NCBI GenBank assembly: GCA_903907905.1
Contig: CAIVPX010000014.1
Span: 1-55,427, forward strand
Direction of reading: 5' to 3'
Origin: an uncultured bacterium
Lineage (GTDB): Bacteria; Pseudomonadota; Gammaproteobacteria; Burkholderiales; Burkholderiaceae_E
DNA length: 55,427 nt
Shown here: piece after piece, positions 1 through 7,822 of the stretch
Position numbering within the stretch: position 1 is the first letter of the stretch
Layout: each line of letters starts with the position of its first letter
Position numbers and translations under genes: made by a program
Notes under the pieces: generated by a model
What the model was told of the DNA's origin: nothing
Databases searched by the model: none
The model's input: the letters and a program-made list of their open reading frames with translations, nothing else

Positions 1-1009
1 CGGCCTGGCTGACGCCGCTGGCGGCCTGATGGCCCCGGTCAGAGGGAATGGTGTCAAACACCGCCCCGGGAATGGACTCAGCGGCCTGCCGAGCCGACCA
101 GCCGGGGTTGTACAGATCGAGATCGGGCGCGAGCACCAGCGCGCGCGCCCGAATCGAGCCCAGCGCGGCGCGTGTATCACCGTGAAATCCGGGCGACCCG
201 CCCAGATCGTGGTCGTCGTATGCGCGGCTCTGGCAGAGCCAGTCGAAGGCCGTGGGCCCGTGCTCGCCAAACCATTGCGCACGATCGGCCAGCCAGTCGA
301 CCAGCGCCTGTCGGGAGGCAAACGATTCGAGGGCCTCGGGGCTCGAGGGCACGATGAGCTGCGAGAGCGGCACCCATAAACGCATCGCCTCGGCCCGATC
401 GCGGGGCTGCGTGCACGCCTCATCAAGGAACAAGGCACGACGCCCCATTTCGTTGACCAGCTGCGACCAGCGACTGGTGCGGGCCATGGGTGTCAGGGCC
501 ACCACCCGCTCAACGCGCGCAGGGTGGCTGACCGCCCACTGCAGCGCCTGCATTCCGCCCATGGAGGCGCCGACCACCGCGTAAAGGCGTTCGATGCCCA
601 GCGCATCGAGCACCAGCGCCTGGCTACGAACCATGTCACGAAGGTTGATCCGGGGGAAGTGCATACCCGGCTGCGCGCGGCTGTTGGAGGGCGAGCTGGA
701 GAGTCCATTCCCGAGCGCGTCAATCGCCAGCACATGAAACCGGTCGGTATCGAGTGCCCGGCCGGGGCCGATCAGGAAATCGAGCCGATGGTGCGTACTG
801 CCGATGGAGCAACACACGACAACCGTATTGTCGCCGCGCCGCTGGCCATGTTCGACCCAGACCAGTTCGCAGCCCCGCAGCAACTCGCCCGATTCGAGGG
901 CCAGATCGCCAATCGGCTGCCGGTGGTGCGGCCGGTCGATCCAGCCCGCGGCAAGCGGCGGGTGGCGCAAGGCGCTCCCTTCAGCCGGTGAAAGCACGAA
1001 TCGACTCAT
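1..1009 (-). CDS. MetX-like alpha/beta hydrolase (3' end cut by window edge)
   Basis: The first 336 residues of an alpha/beta-hydrolase of the homoserine O-acetyltransferase (MetX) family are visible; the last few dozen residues lie outside the window. The nucleophile elbow GASMGGMQ places the catalytic serine at about residue 149, and a GHQAA segment at about residue 327 supplies the expected C-terminal histidine. MetX proteins transfer an acyl group from acyl-CoA to homoserine, but many relatives in catabolic clusters are hydrolases. It is the last visible gene of a minus-strand run with a zinc alcohol dehydrogenase, a RidA-like protein and a Bug protein, so a degradative acyl-transfer or hydrolysis role is more likely than methionine synthesis. 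That functional choice is inference; the family call is solid. The ATG at 1009 is the only reasonable start seen. Confidence 0.8.
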   Translation of the reverse strand, partial: MSRFVLSPAEGSALRHPPLAAGWIDRPHHRQPIGDLALESGELLRGCELVWVEHGQRRGDNTVVVCCSIGSTHHRLDFLIGPGRALDTDRFHVLAIDALGNGLSSSPSNSRAQPGMHFPRINLRDMVRSQALVLDALGIERLYAVVGASMGGMQALQWAVSHPARVERVVALTPMARTSRWSQLVNEMGRRALFLDEACTQPRDRAEAMRLWVPLSQLIVPSSPEALESFASRQALVDWLADRAQWFGEHGPTAFDWLCQSRAYDDHDLGGSPGFHGDTRAALGSIRARALVLAPDLDLYNPGWSARQAAESIPGAVFDTIPSDRGHQAASGVSQA

Positions 1010-1060
1010 CGCAACACCTGGGTCATGAAGCGGTTACCGGATGACGTGACTCGGGGGCGC

Positions 1061-2164
1061 TCAGCCGTTCATCATCACCACGGCGCGCACGACCTCGCCG
1101 CGTTGCATGGCGCCGAAACCCTCGTTGATCTGATCGAGGCTCAGGCGCAGATCGATCAGCTCATCGAGCATGAGCGAGCCGTCCAGGTAGCGCTGCGCCA
1201 GCCACGGAAAATCTCGGTGCGGCCTGGCTCCACCGTAAGACGAGCGCGTGATGCGTTTCTCGCCCATCAGTGAGCCAAAGCGCAGGCTCACCTTGCGGTT
1301 GACTTCGGTCTTGCCAAGGATGACCAGCTGCCCGCCCGGCCGCGTGATCTCGAGGGCGAGCTGCAGGGCCGACTCCGCACCTGCGGACTCGAAGGTGGCA
1401 TCGGCCCCACGGCCCTGCGAGAGCGCTCGGACCGCGTCGAGGGCGGTTTCATCGGCGACGACGAGATCGGTTGCGCCAAAGCGCTGGGCCAGCGCCAGCC
1501 GTGCACGATCGCGGTCAATGGCGATGATGCGCGATGCGCCCTGGATTCGGGCGCCCTGAATCGCATTGAGCCCGACCGCCCCACAGCCAATCACCGCGGC
1601 GATGCTCCCGGCCTCAAGTTTCGCCAGGCGGCAGGCCGCGCCCACCCCGGTCATGACGCCACAACCAATCAGGCAGGCGCGGTCAAAGGGAATATCGCGC
1701 GGCACCACCACCGCGCCACTGGCGGGCAGCACCGAGTACTCGGCATGTGAGGACACCACGGAAAAATGGTGCAGCTTGCCACCACGGATGCGCAATCGCG
1801 ACTGTCCGTCCAGTAGATGCCCTGCAGGTTGGTGCCGGGTAAAGGGCTCACACAGAATGGGCTGATCCCGGTCGCAATAAAAGCAGCGACCGCAGTGCGG
1901 GTTCCAGGACGCCACGACATGATCGCCCGGTTGAATCCCCGTCACCGTCTTGCCCACCGCCTCGACCACTCCCGCGCCTTCGTGGCCCAGCACGACAGGA
2001 AGCGGAAAGGCGAGGCTGCCCTGCATCACCTCAAGGTCGGTGTGGCAGAGTCCGCTTGCGTGATTACGGATGAGCACATCGGTCGGCCCCAATTGCTCGA
2101 GACTGACCTGCTCGACCCGCAGCGGCTCGCCCACCTGGTGCAGCACGGCTGCGCGAAACTTCAT
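1061..2164 (-). CDS. Zinc-dependent alcohol dehydrogenase (class III-like MDR family)
   Basis: A full-length 367-residue medium-chain dehydrogenase. Catalytic zinc ligands are visible at C40 (GLCHTD), H61 (GHEGAG) and C168 (LIGCGVMTG). The structural zinc lobe is present as C91-x2-C94-x2-C97-x7-C105. The Rossmann motif GCGAVG is at about 193-198, followed by an acidic residue (IAIDRD, about 217) that favours NAD over NADP. The family oxidises primary alcohols or hydroxymethyl adducts to aldehydes or thioesters in the cytoplasm. It follows the RidA-like gene by about 50 bp on the same strand and precedes the MetX-like hydrolase, so it probably acts in the same catabolic pathway. The exact substrate cannot be read from sequence. 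Confidence 0.9.
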   Translation of the reverse strand: MKFRAAVLHQVGEPLRVEQVSLEQLGPTDVLIRNHASGLCHTDLEVMQGSLAFPLPVVLGHEGAGVVEAVGKTVTGIQPGDHVVASWNPHCGRCFYCDRDQPILCEPFTRHQPAGHLLDGQSRLRIRGGKLHHFSVVSSHAEYSVLPASGAVVVPRDIPFDRACLIGCGVMTGVGAACRLAKLEAGSIAAVIGCGAVGLNAIQGARIQGASRIIAIDRDRARLALAQRFGATDLVVADETALDAVRALSQGRGADATFESAGAESALQLALEITRPGGQLVILGKTEVNRKVSLRFGSLMGEKRITRSSYGGARPHRDFPWLAQRYLDGSLMLDELIDLRLSLDQINEGFGAMQRGEVVRAVVMMNG

Positions 2165-2216
2165 GAACGATCAGCCGATTTGCCGCCGCCCGCCGATCGA
2201 GCCGGCCGGGCGTGCA

Positions 2217-2708
2217 TCAGTCCCGCACCTCGAAGAGCGCCTCGACCTCGATAGGAATGTCACGGTACAGCTCGGCCACGCCAATCGCCGAGCGTGTGTG
2301 GCGGCCAGCCTCGCCAAAAATCTCGACCATGAGATCGGAAAACCCGTTGAGGACCAGCGAGGGCGTGTTGAAGCCCGGCGCGCAGTTGATGAAGCCGATG
2401 ACGTGCACCACGCGTACCACGCGATCGAGCGAACCGATGCAACCGCGCAGCGTGCCCAGCACATTGAGGCCGGTCTCGCGGGCGGCGGCCGCGCCCTGCT
2501 CCTGATCGAGTTCACGACCGAGCTTGCCCATGATGGTGGGCGTATCGGTGAGGGGTTCGATCGGACCGTGCCCGCTCATGTGAACGTGAATGCCAGAACG
2601 CAGCGCGCGAACCCGGTTGGGCTTGTCGACCCAGGCAGGCGGCAAGACGATGCCCAGCTCGCGCAGGCGCTGTTCGGGGGAGGTTGCGGGTGATGAACTT
2701 TGGCTCAT
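2217..2708 (-). CDS. RidA (YjgF/YER057c/UK114) family protein
   Basis: A 163-residue RidA-superfamily protein. The C-terminal family signature is present as HTRSAIGVAEL, whose arginine normally binds the substrate carboxylate, followed by IPIEVEALFEV. RidA proteins hydrolyse reactive enamine/imine intermediates released by PLP enzymes or by amine oxidation; other branches are deaminases in heterocycle degradation. The protein carries about 30 extra N-terminal residues compared with classical RidA, like the longer members found in degradative clusters. Its ATG overlaps the stop of the Bug gene (ATGA at 2705-2708), indicating translational coupling. With a TMADH-like flavoprotein encoded divergently, it suggests a nitrogen-containing substrate, which is an inference. 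Confidence 0.88.
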   Translation of the reverse strand: MSQSSSPATSPEQRLRELGIVLPPAWVDKPNRVRALRSGIHVHMSGHGPIEPLTDTPTIMGKLGRELDQEQGAAAARETGLNVLGTLRGCIGSLDRVVRVVHVIGFINCAPGFNTPSLVLNGFSDLMVEIFGEAGRHTRSAIGVAELYRDIPIEVEALFEVRD

Positions 2709-3748
2709 TTCAGACGTCCTGTGCTGACAAAAAAGGCCCGCTCCTTGGCCGCCAGATCATTGATGACGGCGGCGGTCTGTTCGGCGGTCGAAATCTTCGG
2801 GTTGGGAATTGCGCCCATCTTGCGGAACTCTTCCTGCAGCTCGGGATCGCGCGCGGCGCCGGCGAGGGCTGCCGCCAGCCAGGCCTTGCGATCGGCGGGC
2901 GTCCCCTTGGGCACCGCGGCCCAGCGGGCAATCGTCCAAATGATGTCCTTATTGCCGGTGATTTCAACCAGCGTGGGCGCGTTGGGCGCAAACGGCGAGC
3001 GCTCACCGCTGGTCACCGCGATAGGCTCAACCTTCTTCGCCTCAAGGTGGCTGCGGACCTCCCCGTAAAAGGCGATGGCCACGTCGACGTTACTGCCCAG
3101 CATGGCGGTCACCCCGGGCATTCCCCCCTGGAACGGTACCTTGAGAAATTTCGCCCCGGACACCTGCTCAAGCTGCTCGACCATGTACTCGTAGAGCGAG
3201 CCCGGCACGTTGGTGATGCGCACAGTATTGGGCTTATCCCGCGCCGTAGCGAGAATTTCCTTGAATGACTTGCCCTTGAAGGGGCCGTCGACATTGACCA
3301 CCAGCAACATGCCGTCGCTGTTCAGGTAGGCAATGGGCTCCAGGTCCCCCAATGTCCACTTGCCGCCCGCTCGCAGCATGGAGTCGGCAAAGACCAGGCT
3401 GGCGATGATGCCCACCGTGTACCCGTCGTTCTTGGCCTGTGTGGCCAGATAGGTATGGCCGACCAGGCCCGCACCGCCCGTACGGTTGTTGACCACGGTC
3501 TTCTGATCGGTGTACTTCTCGAAGAACTTGGCGACCAGACGCGCGTTGATGTCCATGCCGCCGCCGGCCGGGTAAACCACCGTCATCTCGATGGGCTGGG
3601 ACGGAAAATCGCGGGGCTTGAGTCCTGCGATTACGGCCCGGGTGGCCGCCTCCGGCTGGGCCTGCACAGGTGGGCTGATCAGGGTCGCGCCGGCCAGCAG
3701 GGCGAGCGCCGCGGTGCCGGCCAGCCAGGGTTTGAATCGAGCAAGCAT
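2705..3748 (-). CDS. Bug-family (TctC) periplasmic solute-binding protein
   Basis: A 347-residue Bug-type extracytoplasmic solute receptor of the tripartite tricarboxylate transporter class, which binds organic acids in the periplasm. The N-terminus at 3748 (MLARFKPWLAG) gives a normal Sec signal peptide ending near VQAQ; a GGAG-type ribosome site precedes this ATG, and the longer in-frame extension to 3865 lacks one. Family features are the VVYPAGGGMDINAR segment near the mature N-terminus and the VVNNRTGGAGLVG loop that contacts the ligand carboxylate. No TctA/TctB membrane genes are in the window, as is common for Bug proteins of Burkholderiales. It is the first gene of the minus-strand catabolic operon, implying that an organic acid or related compound is taken up or sensed. 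Confidence 0.93.
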   Translation of the reverse strand: MLARFKPWLAGTAALALLAGATLISPPVQAQPEAATRAVIAGLKPRDFPSQPIEMTVVYPAGGGMDINARLVAKFFEKYTDQKTVVNNRTGGAGLVGHTYLATQAKNDGYTVGIIASLVFADSMLRAGGKWTLGDLEPIAYLNSDGMLLVVNVDGPFKGKSFKEILATARDKPNTVRITNVPGSLYEYMVEQLEQVSGAKFLKVPFQGGMPGVTAMLGSNVDVAIAFYGEVRSHLEAKKVEPIAVTSGERSPFAPNAPTLVEITGNKDIIWTIARWAAVPKGTPADRKAWLAAALAGAARDPELQEEFRKMGAIPNPKISTAEQTAAVINDLAAKERAFFVSTGRLK

Positions 3749-3953
3749 GGTGTCTCCTTGGTGTGAAATTGGCATCGCGCGCCGGACGCCGCCCGGTTGA
3801 CGGCTTGCGATCACTGGCCTCTGCCGGGCCCTCGTCAGCGGATCGCCCGGTGAATGGTGCCTCAATCCCGGGAAAAGTGAAATCTCGATTGCCCGTCCGC
3901 TTATGGGCTAGCATGCATACTGCCATTTGCCCGATTACCCCGGAGCCCAGCGC
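3749..3953. promoter_or_regulatory. Divergent intergenic region of the catabolic cluster
   Basis: About 205 bp separate the divergent Bug and flavoprotein genes, so both operon promoters should lie here. A TTGCCC near 3890 and AT-richer sequence with GCATGC/ATGCAT palindromes at about 3911-3918 are visible, but no confident -35/-10 pair could be assigned. No regulator gene is visible in the cluster. Confidence 0.35.
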
Positions 3954-5981
3954 ATGACACCGGCCGACGTCATCCGAGCGCGCGAGCGCGCGCGCCGGAT
4001 CGAAACCGCGAGCGACTCGCGCTTTCCAACGCTCTTTTCGCCCATCTCGCTGGGCGCGCACACCAGCAAAAATCGGGTCATGCGCGTGGCGACCACCTCC
4101 AACCTTGCCGAACAGGGTCGGGTCGGGGCTCGCATGCTGGCGTTCTATCGCACTGTCGCCGAGGGGGGCGCGGGCGTGATTGTCAGCGAGGCCACCCGAC
4201 TACACCCCCATGACGGCGTGGTGCCGCATGCGCTACCGCTCTTTGACCCCGCCGTGGTGCCAAGCCTTCGAACCATCAGCAATGCCCTGCACGAACAGGG
4301 GGCGCTGTTCATCGTGCAACTCAACCAGGGCGGCCGTCAGCATCTGGGGCGCCGGGTGGGCACGCTGGTGGCCCCCTCCGACATCGCCTGCCCGCGCAGC
4401 GGCGGCACTCCCCATGCGCTGTCCACCCGCGAGGTGGAGGAGATGGTCGAATACTTTGTGGCGGCAGCCGCGATCGCCCGCGATGCCGAGGCCGATGGCG
4501 TCGAAATTCACGGCGCCCAGGGCCATCTGATCGGCCAGTTCGTTTCGCCCTTCAGCAATACGCGCACCGATCGCTATGGCGGCAGTCTCGAAAACCGTCT
4601 GCGCTTTGCACTCGACATCATGACGGGCACCCGCCGCAGGCTGGGCGATCGCGCGGTCATCGGCTACCGCATGGGGGTCGAAGAGTTCACCCAAGGCGGC
4701 GTCACCATCGAACTGGCCTGCGAGGCTGCGGCACTGCTCGCCCGCAGCGGCCTGATCAACTACATTTCGCTCAGCCAGGGCAACTTCAACACCATCGAGA
4801 CGCACCTGCCCGACCGTCACTGGCCGCAGGTCACTTACCGGGAAATCCAAAGCAGAATCAAGCAGGCGGTGGGCGATCTGCCGGTGGTTCAGAGCACGCG
4901 CATCCAGATGCCGGATCAGGCCGAAGACATTCTCGCCAGCGGCGATGGCGACATGATCGGCTTATGCCGCGCACTGCTGGTCGACCCCGATTGGCCGCGC
5001 AAGGCACGAACCGGGCGCGAGCACGAGATCCGCCGTTGTATCGCCTGCAACCAATGCTGGGACTGGATCATCGGGCCCGACCCCATCGCCTGCGCCACCA
5101 ATCCGGTTGCCGGGCGCGAGCATCAGTTCGGGCGGCTCAAGCCCACCACCGAACCCAAGCGCCTGGCCGTGATCGGCGGCGGCCCGGCCGGGCTCGAGGC
5201 GGCGCGCACGGCCGCCGAGCGCGGGCACCAGGTCACCTTGTTCGAGCGTGCGTCACAGTTGGGCGGCAAAATGGCGCAGGCCCCCCGCCTGCCTCACAGC
5301 GCCGAACTCAAGCACCTGCTCGACTTTTTGATCCCCGCCGTCGAACGCCTGCCCGTAAAGATCGAACTCAACACCGAGGTCGATGTCGACATGCTGCTGG
5401 CGCGAGGCTTCGAGGCCTTCGTGGTCGCCGTGGGGGCCGAGCCCTATGCGCCCGACCTGGCCGGTGACGGCTCAGTGCCGGTCACTGCGGTAGCTCGGCC
5501 CGAAGACCTCGAGGCCCTTGATCGCGAGGGCGAGGCCCTGGTCGTGATGGATGAAGACGGCTACTTCTGGGGGTCGGCTGCGGCCGAGGCGGCCCTGGCC
5601 CTGGCGCAGCGCCGCGGCCAGACCTTGCACATCGTCACGCGCTTTTTCGAGGTTTTCCGGGAACTGCCCATGGTGTCGCGCATTGCAGCGCTGCGTGCGC
5701 TCGATCGGGGCGGCGCGGTCTTGCACACCTCGATGTTCGTGGCCGCCTGCGAGCAGGGCGCCATCCTGCTGCGGCACTACCTCACCGGCCGCGAACTGCG
5801 CCTCGAACGCACCGCCGGGGTGGTCTGGATCGGCCAGCAGCACGCACGCGGCGCAGGCCTCTACGAGGGCCTGCGTGAGCGCGGCTACCAGACCACCACC
5901 TGGATCGCAGGCGACGCATTTTCGCCCCGCCGACTGCCCAACGCCCTGGTCGAGGCGCACAGCGCCGCTCGTCAGGTCTGA
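3954..5981 (+). CDS. NADH:flavin oxidoreductase of the dienoyl-CoA reductase/trimethylamine dehydrogenase type
   Basis: A 675-residue multidomain flavoprotein. The N-terminal two-fifths is an old-yellow-enzyme TIM barrel (LFSPISLG, EIHGAQGHLIGQF, TDRYGGSLENR). A [4Fe-4S] motif C-x2-C-x2-C-x11-C follows at about 362-380. The C-terminal part holds a dinucleotide-binding fold (VIGGGPAGLEAAR, then LFERASQLGGKM). This architecture is shared by FadH, trimethylamine/dimethylamine dehydrogenases and N-methylproline demethylases; the substrate cannot be decided from motifs. The ATG at 3954 has a GGAG ribosome site 8 nt upstream and is preferred over an upstream TTG at 3927. It heads a four-gene plus-strand operon, divergent from the Bug operon. 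With a RidA-like gene nearby, amine oxidation is a reasonable hypothesis. Confidence 0.88.
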   Translation: MTPADVIRARERARRIETASDSRFPTLFSPISLGAHTSKNRVMRVATTSNLAEQGRVGARMLAFYRTVAEGGAGVIVSEATRLHPHDGVVPHALPLFDPAVVPSLRTISNALHEQGALFIVQLNQGGRQHLGRRVGTLVAPSDIACPRSGGTPHALSTREVEEMVEYFVAAAAIARDAEADGVEIHGAQGHLIGQFVSPFSNTRTDRYGGSLENRLRFALDIMTGTRRRLGDRAVIGYRMGVEEFTQGGVTIELACEAAALLARSGLINYISLSQGNFNTIETHLPDRHWPQVTYREIQSRIKQAVGDLPVVQSTRIQMPDQAEDILASGDGDMIGLCRALLVDPDWPRKARTGREHEIRRCIACNQCWDWIIGPDPIACATNPVAGREHQFGRLKPTTEPKRLAVIGGGPAGLEAARTAAERGHQVTLFERASQLGGKMAQAPRLPHSAELKHLLDFLIPAVERLPVKIELNTEVDVDMLLARGFEAFVVAVGAEPYAPDLAGDGSVPVTAVARPEDLEALDREGEALVVMDEDGYFWGSAAAEAALALAQRRGQTLHIVTRFFEVFRELPMVSRIAALRALDRGGAVLHTSMFVAACEQGAILLRHYLTGRELRLERTAGVVWIGQQHARGAGLYEGLRERGYQTTTWIAGDAFSPRRLPNALVEAHSAARQV

Positions 5982-6009
5982 TCGTTTTCAACCCAGATAG
6001 GAGACCCCC

Positions 6010-6435
6010 ATGAGCCTGGTCAAACGAACCATCGATGCGGTCAGCGTCAAACGCATGCTCGAGGCTGCGATTGAAAAGTCCACTGAAATGAAGAAGGCGA
6101 TGTGCATTGCCGTCACCAACGAGGCGGGCCAGCTCAAGGCCTTCCACGCCATGGACGGGGCACCTCACCTATCCATCGACATTGCGCAGAACAAGGCCTA
6201 CACGGCGAGCGCATTCGGCATCCCCACCCACACCTGGTTCGACTTCATCAAGAACGATCCCCCGCTCCTGGCGGGCATCACCCATACCCCGCGTCTGGTG
6301 GTATTCGGTGGCGGTTACCCCATCATTGAAAACGGTCAGGTGATCGGCGCCATCGGCGTGAGCGGCGGTCACTATTCCGAGGACATGGAAGTGGCGCGCG
6401 CCGCACTCGACGCCATCAACGCGCCGGTGCAGTAA
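6010..6435 (+). CDS. GlcG/HbpS family (DUF336) protein
   Basis: A 141-residue single-domain protein of the GlcG/HbpS family. Recognisable features are the central DGAPHLSIDIAQNKAYTA stretch and the glycine-rich VVFGGGYPI and IGAIGVSGG segments near the C-terminus. HbpS binds haem and senses redox stress; GlcG-type members occur inside many catabolic operons without a proven reaction. No signal peptide is seen, so it should be cytoplasmic. A strong AGGAG site lies 8 nt before the ATG. It follows the flavoprotein by 28 bp and precedes sodB by 7 bp, so it is probably co-translated with both; a haem- or redox-linked accessory role is inference. Confidence 0.85.
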   Translation: MSLVKRTIDAVSVKRMLEAAIEKSTEMKKAMCIAVTNEAGQLKAFHAMDGAPHLSIDIAQNKAYTASAFGIPTHTWFDFIKNDPPLLAGITHTPRLVVFGGGYPIIENGQVIGAIGVSGGHYSEDMEVARAALDAINAPVQ

Positions 6436-6442
6436 GCCCATC

Positions 6443-7033
6443 ATGGACCACTCGCTGCCGCCGCTCCCGTATGCGATGGACGCGCTCGAGCCGCACCTGT
6501 CGGCCGAGTCCTTCCAGTTTCACTACGGCAAACACCACCAAAACTACGTGATCCAGCTCAACCGGCTGATCCAGGGAACCGAGTTTCACGACCGCTCGCT
6601 CGAGGCGATCGTTCGGGAATCCAAGGGCGCCATCTTCAACAACGCCGCCCAAATCTGGAACCACAGCTTTTTCTGGGCGAGCATGTGCCCGCAGGGCGGT
6701 GGTGCGCCCGAAGGCGCGCTGCTTCAGTCCATCGAACAGCAATATGGTTCGTTCGCCGGTTTTCGAGAAGAATTCGTGCGGCGCTGCGTCGGCAATTTCG
6801 GCGCGGGCTGGACCTGGTTGGTACGCCGACGCGGTGGCGAAGTGGGGATTGTCAACACCACCAATGCCGAGACGCCTCTGGTTTCGGCCCACCGACCGCT
6901 GATCACCATTGATCTGTGGGAGCACGCCTACTACATCGACTATCGAAACGGCCGGCAGCGCTTCGTCGAGACCTATCTCGACCACCTCGTCAACTGGCGA
7001 TTTGCGCAGGACAATTTCGCGCAAGCCCGATAG
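6443..7033 (+). CDS. sodB: Superoxide dismutase, iron type
   Basis: A 196-residue Fe/Mn superoxide dismutase converting superoxide to oxygen and hydrogen peroxide. All four metal ligands are present: H27 (FHYGKHH), H74 (WNHSFFW), D157 and H161 (DLWEHAYYIDY). The glutamine in NNAAQIWNH (about residue 70) is the arrangement typical of iron enzymes. The length matches E. coli SodB and no signal peptide is present, so it is cytoplasmic. It sits 7 bp after the GlcG-like gene and 14 bp before the decarboxylase-like gene, inside a catabolic operon. This is unusual for a SOD and suggests protection against superoxide produced by the upstream flavoprotein. Whether it is the only SOD of the genome cannot be told here. 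Confidence 0.92.
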   Translation: MDHSLPPLPYAMDALEPHLSAESFQFHYGKHHQNYVIQLNRLIQGTEFHDRSLEAIVRESKGAIFNNAAQIWNHSFFWASMCPQGGGAPEGALLQSIEQQYGSFAGFREEFVRRCVGNFGAGWTWLVRRRGGEVGIVNTTNAETPLVSAHRPLITIDLWEHAYYIDYRNGRQRFVETYLDHLVNWRFAQDNFAQAR

Positions 7034-7047
7034 CAAAGGGACCCGAC

Positions 7048-7800
7048 ATGAGCGACATCCTGGGTTGGCGCAAGAAATTCGGCATCGTGACGCCCTCGAC
7101 CAATACCGTTGTACAACCCGAGTGCGACGAGATGCGCCCGCGGGGTGTCACCAACCACATCTCGCGCATGTTCATCCCCGATGATCCAGTAAGAAGTGAT
7201 GCCGACTTCAACGAGCTCATCCGCAGGATCGATGTCGCACTCGAAGACGCCATCGACAGCGTCATGACCTGCCGACCGGATCATCTGGTGCTGGGCATTT
7301 CCTCAGAGAGCATCTGGGGCGGCGGGCTGGAGCCCAGTCGGCGAATTGCCGAGCGCATCCGCGAGCGGGCAGGCGACATTCCGGTGGCGCAAGCGGCCGA
7401 CTCGCTCAAGGCGGCGCTGCGCGTCCACGGCATCAAGCGGCGCATATCGGTCATCACGCCCTACTTTCCGGTGGCCGATGCGCATATCCGCGAATACGCG
7501 CAGGCCATCGGCTTTGACGTCGCTCGAACCCGGCACCTGTGCTGCCCAGGCCCCGTTGAAATCGCCTTCACTACGCCCGAGCAATTACGCGATGCCTTGC
7601 TCGCGGTGGATGGCGACGAGGTGGAAGCGATCGTGCAATTCGGTGCCAACGTCGCCTTCGGCCGACAGGCGGCCGAGGCCGAGCGCTGGCTCGGCAAGCC
7701 CGTCGTGGCCGTGAACGTGGCCACCTACTGGCACGCCCTGCGCTCGGCAGGCATTCCCGACACCGTGGTGGGCTACGGCAGCCTGCTCGAGCGCTTCTAG
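7048..7800 (+). CDS. Arylmalonate decarboxylase/maleate isomerase-like protein (Asp/Glu racemase superfamily)
   Basis: A 250-residue member of the arylmalonate decarboxylase/maleate cis-trans isomerase branch of the aspartate/glutamate racemase superfamily. The N-terminal FGIVTPSTNTVVQPE and the ITPYFPVADAHIREYAQAIGF segment are characteristic. These enzymes normally use two cysteines, one in each half. Here the first expected position reads LVLGISSES (residues 83-88) and the second VQFGANVAF (about 196-204), so serine and glycine appear to replace both. The chemistry may therefore differ from isomerisation or decarboxylation. The start at 7048 follows sodB by 14 nt; a longer in-frame extension would overlap sodB. 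It is the last gene of the plus-strand catabolic operon and converges on phoX. Confidence 0.82.
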   Translation: MSDILGWRKKFGIVTPSTNTVVQPECDEMRPRGVTNHISRMFIPDDPVRSDADFNELIRRIDVALEDAIDSVMTCRPDHLVLGISSESIWGGGLEPSRRIAERIRERAGDIPVAQAADSLKAALRVHGIKRRISVITPYFPVADAHIREYAQAIGFDVARTRHLCCPGPVEIAFTTPEQLRDALLAVDGDEVEAIVQFGANVAFGRQAAEAERWLGKPVVAVNVATYWHALRSAGIPDTVVGYGSLLERF

Positions 7801-7822
7801 GGCGCTGGGTTCATCGACTCGT

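Noticed and set aside
3749-3865. Longer N-terminus for the Bug protein
   Set aside because: The start at 3748 has a ribosome site and gives a normal signal peptide; the extension would bury it.
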